The notes under the pieces were generated by a model. It ran no database searches. It was given only the letters and a program-made list of their open reading frames with translations, and had not been told where the DNA came from. Shown here piece after piece: positions 11,411 to 22,600 of a stretch of 64,000 bases of DNA (position 1 is the first letter of the stretch; each line of letters opens with the position of its first letter). The DNA is from Hippophae tibetana (taxonomy: Eukaryota; Streptophyta; Magnoliopsida; Rosales; Elaeagnaceae). A program made the translations under genes and the position numbers. The stretch spans positions 49,193,814 through 49,257,813 of the forward strand of contig CM072806.1 of the NCBI GenBank assembly GCA_037013495.1, in the 5' to 3' direction.

Positions 11411-12559
11411 GTCCAGACCTTGTTTTAAGTAAGCTTATGGGAACTATAGTGATTATGTAATTTCACCTCTAAGGAAACAAAAAGGGATAATATCTCAAAT
11501 GTTTATAGGGTTTAGCATATCTTTACTTATGCCCTCGAAGTTTATAAAATATCTAAAATACCCCTAGATTTTAATGGTGTGAATTTTCCACCCATTACTA
11601 TTTAAAATACTATTCCTCGGCTTATTATTTGTTGGTATAAATCTAATTTTCTTCTATATTCATTAAAATTTCATAGTATGTTATGTTCTTCATTATATTG
11701 ATTACTTAATTCTAATCCTGAATCTATTAATTGTCTTTTAAAATTAATATTATTCTTTCATTTGTTAAATTAATATTATCTTGATTAGTCATATATGTTG
11801 AATGAATATTATTTTGTCTTATTTGTAGTATAAAAAAAGGTTTTTCATGTGTACATACAGTATACTTATAATCTTCAAAGAAGTAATATCCAAACATTAA
11901 GTTGTTGAATTACTCTTCCTCTATTCTTACATATTTTTGACTAAAATAATCTTTTAATATCCTTGAAACAGGATGGACTATGATGCTTGTGATAGCTTCA
12001 ATATAATCTGTGTAAATATCTAATAAGGTGTTAAATCTTTTAAAACTTTCAAGACAATTTTCATAATCCTCATCTTTAAAGTATTCATTTAAATGATAGA
12101 GATAACCTTTTCAAATTTTTATAATAGAATTATATTTTTATCTTTAATTATATTTGGAATTATTAGTTGTTTATTTCTAAAAACAATTTCCATTGTCCTA
12201 TTTTAGCAATATTATGTCTTGTTGTAAGCAAATATTCTAACATTCAAGATTCTTAACTCGCTTAAATTTATAATTATTATACCTAAATTTGATGGGCCAC
12301 CATGGTCATCCTTTATGTTCGTCTTCTTTTGTTACATTTGTTATGCCTCAACTTTTCTCAAACCTCAACGACCTCCTAACAATGGTGAGTCTTCTACATT
12401 CATACATAAATAGTATCAAATAATTGACTTACTAGAGAAGAGTAATTCAACTTAATTTTATTTATAAAATAATAATTATTACAACTTAAGGCCAACTAAT
12501 AACCTTGTGGAGGTGCTTAGTCGCTTATAATTACTAGGTATAACATTATTGTTTTTGGG

Positions 12560-12690
12560 ATTTCTAGATAGAGGGGTTTTCTATGCTAGAGTTTTTTGTG
12601 TGTTTTAGAGTAGAGAGCTCTAGGTTTATGTGTATTCACATGCTTTTTGAAATGAGAATAAGGGTTCTTTTTATAGCACAAGGAATCCCT
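12560..12690 (-). promoter_or_regulatory. Pararetroviral promoter-like region
   Basis: On the minus strand a TATA box (GCTATAAAAAG, about 12,666-12,676) is followed by a leader-like stretch with CTCTCTACTCT. It lies left of the transactivator-like region, where caulimovirids have the large intergenic promoter. Confidence 0.45.
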
Positions 12691-12899
12691 ATTTACAAGA
12701 CTAAAATATTATTTTTTCTTAGGACATGTTGCCGACTAGCATGTGGGATCTAAATCTTTATTTCCTTTGTCGTCTTCTACCGACAGTTTCTTCCCTTATT
12801 TTTCTTTGTTATTTTCTGTCGATGATTCTTTTGATGATGTTTATGATGATGCATCCTCATCTCCTCAATCTTTGATGTAGAGAATGCATTTGTGGTTGT

Positions 12900-13660
12900 T
12901 GGTGGCTTTTCTGGCATAGAAGTAGAATACCTTCCTTGTTTCTTGACCAATTTTCAAGTTGTTGCAATTAAAATTGGTTTCATATTTGGTAATTTTTCAC
13001 CATCTTTTTCTGATAAAGCCATGCTATTTTAAGAAATGATGAACACTTCACTAGTTGAATAATTTACTTTGATCTCAGTATAATTGTCAATCTCCCTAAG
13101 TTCATAGTAAATTTGGCCTAGCATTTGATCTCTTAGTACATAGAGTTCTTCTGTGTTGAATTATTTTTCTAGAAGTTCCCTTGGTTTGGGAACTTCTCTG
13201 TTTGTGTTGGAAATCCCTATCTTGATGAAGTGGTAGGGACTAATACATCCTTCCTCATTCCAATCCATCAATGAACTAAAAAATCAAAGATAAATAGGTT
13301 TATCACCTACTTTAATCTTTCTTCTGAAATTCTTGATTGCTCATTTAAAATTCTCTAGGAAATAATTTAACTCACTTAAATTAATTCTTGGATATATATT
13401 TTCTATTAGTCCTACATGAAAGGCTTTCTACACAAATATTGGATCACCTCCTTCCAAGATATTAAATTTACTTTCTGTAGGAAATTCTTTATATGTAGTA
13501 TAGAACTTTGTATCTTCAATATGTTCATGGGTAGACTTTCTAACCAAGTTATTGAGACTCAACCATTGTGGTTTGCTAAGGTTTCTATATTAGTCCTACT
13601 CATCTTCAATGATTGGAGTGTTTCTAATGGATGTCACCCTAAATAGCACTGAATGCTTTA
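12900..13660 (-). pseudogene. Transactivator-like (ORF VI) region of the pararetrovirus (fossil)
   Basis: The minus strand shows ILEGGDPIFV, AFHVGLIENIYPRINLSELN and a PYHFIKIGIS segment, downstream of RNase H. Position and style suit the inclusion-body/transactivator protein of caulimovirids, but I am not certain of the match. Confidence 0.45.
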
Positions 13661-14349
13661 CTATTATGATGTCTCTAGAAGATATGCTTCTCTAAATAGC
13701 ACTGGAGGTCTTACTATTTTTCCAAAAAATTTCAATCTGCTTGGAGCTGTTGGTTGTTTTTGTAATGCTATAAAATAATTTCTTACTATCTCCTATGGAG
13801 TTATTAATTTTAGTGTTTTGTAGTTGGCATAACTACCTTCGCCTTTATTCTGTTAGTAAAGGCTCTATAAGTTACTCCAATAGTTCCTAGAATAGATTTA
13901 CTAGCTTCTGCTCAGTTGTTATAAATTCTTAATTTTGGGCCATTATAGACTAGATATACCTTTTTTCTATCTCATCTGTCCAATTGAACTTTTGTGGTTT
14001 TAGAAGTATTTTGTGAACTGTTAGGTTCTTCCTTTTATCTTTAGAAGTGTCACCTTGAATTTTTAATGAAGATTTATCTTTTGAGATTCTTGTCTCTAAA
14101 GGTTGTTTTGAATAATTAAGTTCTTCTTGTTTCTTTCCTGTCTTCATAAAAGATTTCTCGAGATATAGAAGCTCGAGTTTTTCTTATAGGATTTTTCTCC
14201 TTTTTCTTATAGGATTTTTATCTCTTTTTCTTTATCTTGATTTTGATGTCAAGATATTCCATTCCTGAAAGCATAAAAGTAGGTTGAGGTGTTAATTCTC
14301 TGGTATGAGCATCTGCTAAGCTAATTTTTTTGGACTGGAAGATGTTCAA

Positions 14350-15540
14350 CATCAAAATTATAATGGTTGAACCATTGTTGTCATATAACTAATCTTCCTT
14401 ACTTGTAATCACCTGTAATATTAGTTCTTAATAAATAACCAAAATTCTTATTATTTGTTCTAATAATGAATCTAGAGCTTATTACATATATTGCAAATTT
14501 CTTAATAGATTTTTTGACAACTAAATATTCTTTTTCATTACTATGGTAATTTAATTCTAAACCTTGGAAAAATCCTTATGTATATCTTCAAAGATATTCA
14601 TCTTTTTCATCTACTCTTACTTTAAAAACTACTCCTTAATATTCTTGTGAAACATCTGTTTCAATTATCATCTTATCATCTGGCCCTGGGTGATATAAAG
14701 TTGAAAACAAATTTATCTTGGCTTTTACTCTATCCATATATAGAGTATCTTCGCAGTCCATTTCCAAATATGATCTTTTTTCAATTTTGCTTGTAAAGGT
14801 TTTCGCATTTCTGCAAGTTTTTTTATATATGCTTCTACATATGTTAAACATTCTAAAAATCTCTGTAATTGGTTTTTATCTTTTAATTCAATAGAAAAAC
14901 ATTAAATATTATTTAGTATATGGGGTTGTAGATTATGTTTTCCATCTTTAATTTCCAACCCTAAATATTTAATTTTTTATTGAGCAAATACTGCTTTCTT
15001 TTCATATAGTACAATGTCTTCTTTTATACATTCTTGTAGAATATTGATAATATCCAAATAATATTTATTTAATTCATTACTAAAAAAAATATCATCCATG
15101 TAAACACAACAATTTGAGATTTGAAAAATACCTAGAGCTTGTTTTAATCCAAATGGTATAATGGTCCTTGGGGGCAACTAAATGCCGTAAGTTTTTGAGA
15201 TTTTTCATCCAGTCTTATTTGTCAAAATTCGCTTTTGTAATCAAAACTCGAGAAATACATCTTTCCTTTTATTAATGATATTAGTTATTCCTTTTTTAGA
15301 ATGAAGTATTCATCGTCATTGGTTTCTTTATTTAGTACTTTAAAGTTTATTACCATTCTCTTTTTTATTCCTCTTTTCTAAGCTTCTTTTTTCAATTAAA
15401 AATGTTGAAATAGAGTGAGGTGAATTACTTGGTATTATGACTTTTAATTCTAAAATTTCTTCAATTTGTTTTCCAAATTTAATCATGTCTTTGGAGTATA
15501 AATCATTGGTTTTATTCTTATTATTTTATTAGGATCGCTT
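14350..15540 (-). pseudogene. Caulimovirid reverse transcriptase and RNase H region (fossil)
   Basis: The RT catalytic region is marked by PFGLKQA and VYMDDIFF (14,977-15,177). RNase H follows with ETDVSQEY (14,636-14,851) and further left with a SRFIIRTNNKNFGYLL-like segment (about 14,440-14,500). Spacing and order match caulimovirid polymerase. It is a broken fossil. Confidence 0.8.
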
Positions 15541-15702
15541 AATTTTATGTTGACTATTGTTTTAGTTTTATTAATTTTTTGATCCAAAAGATTTTTTGAA
15601 CTAACTATTTTAAGCTTTGTTTTCTTGTATTTTATTAAAAAAAAGTTTTGTTTCTCTTCCATATCTAATGAAATATTTTCTAAATAAGGTTTTTTTTGTC
15701 TT

Positions 15703-16017
15703 CTATCTCACTATGTTTTCGCTTTTTATATTGTTGCATAAAAGTTGGGTTTGATATATTAAAATTTTTCTTATTTTTGAGACATATATGGTATCTCCTT
15801 CTAAGGTCATGAGACTTATTTTTTCGAAATATTGTGTGAAAGGTTGATATAAATTTAGGAAATCATTTTCTATTAACAAATCAACTTTTGTTTCATGTTG
15901 ATATATGGTACGAATGTGAAACTTTTCTCCTCCTATCATTATATCACTATCTTTTAATACTTTATTAAGATTTATTGTAGTATTATTAGTAATTTTTACA
16001 ATTAAATCTTTTGGCAC
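15703..16017 (-). pseudogene. Caulimovirid aspartic protease region (fossil)
   Basis: The 104-residue stretch contains VDLLIENDFLNLYQPFTQYF, which matches the caulimovirid protease segment (I-x-G-N-x-F-L-x-x-Y-x-P-F-x-Q). It lies directly upstream of the reverse transcriptase part, as in the viral polyprotein. Confidence 0.75.
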
Positions 16018-16207
16018 TTGTTTCTAGTTGTCTTCTGAAAATTCATATTTATTGGTTACACACATATTAGCTCTTCTATCTATATATGCATGTAAATGAT
16101 AAATGTTATAACCTTTAAATTTTAGTCCTACTTTAATGTATGTACTATTTGGATTTGTAATACTATATAAATCATTCATCTTCTGATAAAAAAAATATCC
16201 ACAATTT

Positions 16208-16465
16208 GAGTGTTCATATTCTCAGTTAATTATTTCTTCATCAACTTCTTCCAATAGATAGATACTATAAGTATCATCTATATCAGATTTCTTAATTGGT
16301 TCTAATTCCATTTTGAAAGCTTCTTCCAAGATTTTTGAGTGTTCATATTCTGAGTGAGTTATTTCTTCATCAACTTCTTCCAATAGATAGATACTATAAG
16401 TATCATCTATATCACATTCCTCAATTGGTTCTAATTCCATAGTGAAAGCTTCTTCCAAGATTTTT
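16208..16465 (-). repeat. 129-bp tandem duplication encoding an acidic repeat
   Basis: Two nearly identical 129-bp units (16,208-16,336 and 16,337-16,465) encode 43-residue acidic repeats containing DIDDTYSIYLLEEVDEEI. They sit between the coat-protein zinc knuckle and the protease, in phase with each other. Acidic tails are known in caulimovirid coat proteins; a tandem copy is unusual. Confidence 0.8.
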
Positions 16466-16499
16466 AATTTTTGTGGAAATTTTTTTAAAAATTATTTTT

Positions 16500-18034
16500 T
16501 ATGTTGAAGTCTACTTGGACATTCGATGGTATAATGTCTTTATTCAATACAGATCCAACATCTGTATTTTTTATTTCTTGAAGGCAATAATTCCTATTTT
16601 TAGAAGGTTTATACTTTTTTCTTCTAAAATATTTTTCTTGTAGTTTTCTCTATTAAATCTCTTTTTATATTTATGAAAATTTTATTTTTTGAATTTATAC
16701 TTTTTAAATCTTTTATATTTTTATATTTATATTTTTGTTTATAAGATTTTATATTATATCCATATTTTCTAGTATTTTAAAATCTTTTGTATCACAGCAA
16801 ATTTTATCATTTCCTTTTATCTGATTATATTATTTTCTTTCTTGACATTTAATAATGATTCAATTTTTAAGGCTTCTTATTTTTCCTCTTAGAGTATCTC
16901 GTATAGTTTCTCTATTTATTTGTTCCTAACTTTTTTGTTAAGATCTTATGTAGTGTTCCAAGAAATTTTTGAAAAAATATTTCTTTATAAGTTGTTTGTA
17001 TATAGTATGGTAATTTATGATAATACATTTCATATTCAGAAATGAAAGAATCAATGTAACATATGTTATAAATTTCCATATTTGTTAGATGTCATTTAGC
17101 TTCATTGATTTCATTTTCACTAGATTCAATAATAATTCGTCTTTTATCCTCTCCAATAAATTCTTTTTATATTTTATTTATTACTGTATCCAAGTATTTC
17201 CATCTTGTAGAAGCATTTCATTGCATTAACAAATGTTGTTGATCTGTTAAGTTTGAAAACCAACTTTAACATTTCCTATCATTTTATGTGTTATAAGTAC
17301 CCTACAGATTGAAGGATTTATTTGAGTAGTTTGTATGAGCACACTCATACCATTAGCCCATTCATCTAAGGCTTTCTTCCTATCTCTTATACAGTCTAAC
17401 TCTAAAATATCATACTTATAATTATCATGGAGTTTGAATTATAGTGGAACACTACCTCTAGTTCCCTAATGCAATCCTTCCTCCATTTTAGGTGGTTGTC
17501 TTTTATTTGTGGTATCCAGTTGCTCTATTCTTTGCCTATTTCTTTCTCCCATATGTGGATAAGATGTTCCTTCTTGGTAAAGGACTAATAATGAAATTGG
17601 TTTCATATGATCTTTTGGAGTCATGTTTTCTAGTTCAGAATTAGTCTCAGTGATTATTATCATATCATCTTTTTTGTTCGTACAAAATTTTTCATTATAA
17701 TGTTCTTCTATTTCTTCATTAGTTAATGTTAATAAACTAACTAATGTTTTTATATCCTTATTTTCAGGATTCATAAATTTTCTTTCTAATTCTTTTTTAT
17801 ATTCCATTAAATTGAAATTATCTCTTTGTTCTCATATTGTTCATTTTTTCTTTTCTCATTTTTAGAAATTAGGAAATCTAATCTCCTAAGTGATTCTTCT
17901 TTTAGTCCTTCTAAGGGATCATATTTATGACCTATTATTTCATTATTTCTATGTATATTGTATACATTTTTTCTTAATTCTAAAAATTCCTTGTATATAT
18001 TTTGTTGTAGTTTATTATAACCACATTCTTTCAT
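16500..18034 (-). pseudogene. Caulimovirid coat protein region with zinc knuckle (fossil)
   Basis: Two longer open stretches (17,807-18,034 and 17,466-17,807) are Glu/Lys-rich, as in the acidic N-terminal part of caulimovirid coat proteins. The zinc knuckle pattern C-x2-C-x4-H-x4-C (RCWIC...RHYTIECP) lies at about 16,505-16,560, its usual place near the C-terminus. It is a broken fossil. Confidence 0.65.
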
Positions 18035-18599
18035 TTCCTTTAGTAATTCTTTTTCTATATCTATTATTTCATGTAAATATTTTGTGTTTAATTCTTAGAC
18101 TAAATCTATTTCCTTTGTTATTAATTTTACAGTTTCAAATAATGTTGCTTGATCGTTTGCTACGAATGCATATTTTTTTATTTTATCTCTAAACATTATT
18201 TTTTTTCTAATATACAATTATGAACTAATGTCTTCATTATTTTTATTTCATTTTCTAGTTTTCTAACTTCTTCTTAGTTAGAAATTTCTCCTTCATGGTC
18301 TATAAAAGCAAACTTTCACATGCTATTATTTCTAGCATTACTTTTATTCATGTTATCAAGAGTTTTTTTATATCTAATTTTCATTCTTCCGATATTTCAA
18401 AATCTGTTAATATTTTTTATTTTATTATTTGTCTAAGTTCCTTAAAAATGTCTATTTCTATAAATTAATTTTGTCCATATATTAAATTATTATTACTATT
18501 TATTAAATAATATGTTACTAGATAATGTATTAAAAATGAATGATTTTTTTCTTTCATTAATTCAATTCTTTCAAATTCATAGCTAAACTTAATATTTGA

Positions 18600-18930
18600 T
18601 TTAGATTTTTGTCATACATATTTATAGCAAATCTAAGATATACTATAAATTTTAACTTTTGGTATCCTAAGTTACCATAGATCATTCCTAATAAAGCATT
18701 ATTCCTATTAATTATTTTGTTATTTAATAATATTATTTTTATTGATGTATATATTCCTTCTTCAAAATGAGTTTTTATTAATATTTAAATTCTTCCTAAA
18801 TAATTATATCCAATTGTTTCTTTATCTATATGAGTAATTTTTGATAACTTATTTAATATAATTTCTTTATCAATTAATGATATATTATACTTTTCTTTTA
18901 CATCTATAATCTTAATACTCATTTCTTTAT
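18600..18930 (-). pseudogene. Caulimovirid movement protein region (fossil)
   Basis: The minus strand carries the 30K-type movement protein signature around the GNLGYQKLKF segment, preceded by ALLGMIY. It is the first part in viral order. It is a broken fossil. Confidence 0.55.
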
Positions 18931-19080
18931 TACTTATGCCATAATAAATTATGTTTTTCCTATGAAATTATTTTGTTAATAAAAATTATAAATCTTTAAA
19001 TTCATCTACTTCTCTAAGATTTAATTTTACTTTTGAATTTCTTTAAATTTCTTTTTACTTATTATTATTTTATATGAAAA

Positions 19081-19325
19081 ATATCATGATATGTCTTTTG
19101 TTTATGTCTATTATTTCTTGGTTTATTTTTTTTTCTATTTTAAAAATATTACTATTCACTTTTGTTATGTTTCAAATGTATTTTTAAATTTTATAAAACC
19201 TTAGGAATATATCATGATGTCTTTTGTTTGTCTATTATTTCTTAGTTTATTTTTTCTTCTATTTTAAGAATATTACTATTCATTTCTGTTATGTTTCAAA
19301 TATATTTTTGAATTTTTTGAAACTT
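19081..19325. repeat. Tandem duplication of about 122 bp at the right edge of the pararetrovirus
   Basis: Two copies begin ATATCATGATATGTCTTTTG (19,081) and ATATCATGATGTCTTTTG (about 19,207). They share TCTATTATTTCTTRGTTTA and ATTACTATTCA blocks. Confidence 0.7.
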
Positions 19326-19379
19326 TAGGGATTTTTTTGAAAATTTCTTAAAGTTTGGGGATATCTATGATATTAATCC

Positions 19380-19519
19380 AAACAAAAAGGATAAAAGGAA
19401 ACAAGTTCAAGTATAAATGCTTAGAATGAAACTAAATATTCAATATCTAAAAAAGGATAAAAATGGGAAACATAAGTTACAAGCTTTCCATTCCATAATA
19501 GAGTAGTTAAACAGCACTA
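19380..19519 (-). other. Probable ArgJ 3' UTR
   Basis: About 140 bp separate the ArgJ stop codon from the edge of the caulimovirid-like sequence near 19,370. The strand is T-rich on the mRNA sense, with no clear AATAAA signal. The 3' UTR and polyadenylation site either lie in this short stretch or extend into the pararetroviral sequence. Confidence 0.4.
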
Positions 19520-19602
19520 CTACGTAGTGTACTCTGCATTTATTTTAACGTAATCATAACTTAAATCACAGCCCCACGCTTGCCCATATCCTGTTCCATC
19601 AC
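19520..19602 (-). CDS. ARGJ: ArgJ terminal exon 17
   Basis: This 83-nt exon encodes [18 protein letters not shown] followed by KINAEYTT and a TAG stop at 19,520-19,522. It begins after a CAG acceptor and completes the Gly codon left by exon 16 (GTTG|GTAAAG donor at 27,597). The tail is highly conserved in the family; in solved bacterial enzymes the Asn and Thr near the C-terminus (here Asn466 and Thr470/Thr471) line the active site, so the exon should be needed for activity. It is separated from exon 16 by 7,995 bp of transposon-filled intron, so a gene model based on proximity alone would miss it and end in intron sequence at 27,569. Confidence 0.93.
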
Positions 19603-22600
19603 CTGTTCGAAATTGGGGTAGAAATGTCAAACGAACAAAATGTTAATAACACAAATTTACACCCACAATACTTATATCTGTGTCATGCTTCATAATTATC
19701 TTAGAAAGTGGATAACAATTCATTTTTCTAGATAATAATGACATGTACCATATCAAAATATGGGTGTAAAAATTCGTACAAATTTATGTCCTTATCATTC
19801 CTCAATGTCAAAACATACAGACCAAAATTCATCCGATGATAGAAAATCTTCCTTTAGGTTGTGGTTTGGCACCAAAATAAATGTAATAGAGGGTAAGTTC
19901 ATTATCTTCTGAAGCTATAAAACTTAGATAAAGAGTAACATAAAAACATTAAATATACCAAAAGTATATAAAAATTCATTAATTATCAAGTGGAGCACTA
20001 TAAGTCCATTAACTATCAAAAAGTATACCAGAATGACAAAAAAAAAATGTCTTGTAATAAGGGCAATAAGATCATTTTAATACCAACCTTCAATGTTTAG
20101 TACTCATTTTGCCTTCAATGTTTAGTACTCATTTTTCCTTCAATGGCCTACCAACATTTTGTTTTTCCACCTATATTCATAGCGAAGAGGATAAAGACGA
20201 GCACTATGTTGTTTCCAAAAGGCCATCATCTTCTTCCTCTTTCCCAATATTGATAATGCTAAAAATTCAGAGATCAGAATCTTAAGGATCGACACTTCGG
20301 TATTTAAAGTTCACACCTTTTCAGTTACCAGTATTCATTATCCTTATACCGTTCCTCGTTAAGAATAAATCCTACAAGGGGTTACAATATATGAGAGTTC
20401 TACAGTTCCCAAATGATTCAAACAATCACCTATTTATACTACAAGCCATGTCCACATGGCCAAACCTAGCTACCCTAGACGCACAACCTAGGGTGCACAA
20501 TGAGGTATAGATACACTCATCAGTCTAACATAACTCTTGAGGCTAGTAATAGTAGTGTAGGCTTTCTCACACGGGATGGATGATGTATAAAACGAGGTGT
20601 GTCTCACTCGTCTTGTTCTCCGTGCTATAGTTCTAGATTATCGATCATGTCAGAAGGAAATCTCACTCTGGTCCAATTCCTTGGATGTTCCACGGGATTG
20701 TGGATCTTCTATACGGACTTCTCAACGACCTAGTATCAACCGGTTCTCGATCATGGGAACGGGCTCATTGGTTCCTGCAACAAGTTGAACCACGAGGTCT
20801 TGAGTGTTCTATACAGGCTTAGGTTATCCCCGAGCTCCAGTAATGCAACCAAGCATCGAGTTGTGTGTCAGGATAACCAACGTGCTCCTTGGGTAGTGTA
20901 AGAATATCATGTGGTCTCAATGGTGTATGTCTCCTACTCATCTAGTTTGTATCAAACTGGACGAGTAGTTATAATTATTGGTGCCCACCTTGGCCGCGTG
21001 TTCCTTGGGAAACGGTCTTTCCACGATGTCATGGCCTTACATTGACTTGTAAAAATTTTGTATGGCCCTTTTATGCCTCGTGCTACTGGCTACCTTCATT
21101 AGTGCTTTTTCTGACCATGTGTTCCTTAGGAAATAGTCTTTCCACTAGATATTCACGGTCTTAAGCTAGGAATCTTTTTGTTGGCATGATTGTGTGTTCC
21201 CACGTGTTGGCATCTTGTTAAAACACCTTACTCCTAAGTGAGGGTTACACATTAGTTTATTCACGAATGAGATTTTATCAAGGCCATAATAAATCAGTCA
21301 TCGTGACATGTTCCCCAAAAGGAGGTTCCCATTGTTTGAGTCCCCTATTCCTTTCTTAGGTTGGGCATTCTTTTGTACCTCTTATGCCTTCCTTTCTTAG
21401 GTTGGGCATTCTTTTGTACCTCTTATGCCTGCATCTCAAATGGGTAGGGGTTAAACTACCTTACTTCTAAGTGATGGTTATGCATTAGTTTATTTGTGAA
21501 TGAGATTATGTCAAGATCGTTTTAAATGTCACCATGACATGTTTCTTTAAAGGAGCTTCCCATAGTTTAGGTCCCTTATTCCTTTCCTAGGTTGGGCATT
21601 CTTTTGCACCTCTTATACTTGCATCTCAAATGGATAGAAGTTAAACCACCTTACTCCTAAGTGAGGGCTACACGTTAGTTTATTTGCGAATGAGATTATA
21701 TCACGACCATTTTAAATCTATCACCATGGCATGTTTCCCTAAAAGGAGGTCCCATAGTTTGAGTCCCTTATTCCTTTCTTAGATTGGGCATTCTTTTATG
21801 CCTCTTATGCCTACATCTGAAATAGGTAGGGGTTAAACCACCTTACTCCTAAGTAAGGGTGTCATCTTTTGTACACAAAGCAATGGATGTCAATTTAATC
21901 CAAAAGTCTCCGCTTTTTCCTTCAAATATATGACTACATTCTAAGAAATAAAATTACATCAAAGGAAATTGACTATATATAATATTTTCTAAGGTGGTCT
22001 ACACTCTAGCTTAGTTCTTCCCTCTTTTCTTTTTAATCCTCCAAATTATATGTTCCACCATAGGTTGATCCAAAAAATTTGAACGACCCTTCATACGTGA
22101 TTGCCAATTTGCCTACTCTAAGATCTATTTTATTTCCTAAGGTCTTTCTTAGCACCAAATCGTTTATATTATAGTCCCTCTATTTGACAACCTTGTTGAG
22201 AGTGTTTTGAACACTCCTTTTTGAGCTTCCATTTTTATCATGACCTTCTCTCTTTTTTCTTCCTCTAAGCAAAACCTTCTTCGTTATCCAGGTTGTTGGT
22301 TCCACTTTTTAGGGTTGGTAGTAATACTTCGACGGGTATTACTGCTTCGAACCCATACACAAGTGAGAAGGGGGTTTCATCGGTGACAGACCTAGGTGTA
22401 GTTCACATTACCCATAGCACTCCTAGAAGCTCTTCAGGCCATTTTCTTTAGCTTCTTCCAAGCTCTTTTTTAGGATATTGATCAGGATTTTATTTGATTA
22501 TTCAGCTTGGCCATTCGCAAGAGATCTATACGGGGTTGAATGACACAACTTGATTTTTAACTCCTCGCACAATTTTACAAATAATTGCCTCATAAAATGT

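Larger units (their letters stand above)
11500..19370 (-). mobile_element. Endogenous pararetrovirus (Caulimoviridae), near full length
   Basis: Reading right to left on the minus strand, parts appear in caulimovirid order: movement protein (about 18,930-18,600), coat protein with a zinc knuckle (about 18,030-16,500), aspartic protease (16,017-15,703), reverse transcriptase (about 15,540-14,880), RNase H (about 14,700-14,350), a transactivator-like region (about 13,660-12,900) and a promoter-like region near 12,670. More coding-like viral sequence follows on the left. It is broken throughout, with many interruptions, and looks old. The genus is not decidable by eye. It ends about 150 bp past the ArgJ stop codon. 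Confidence 0.85.
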
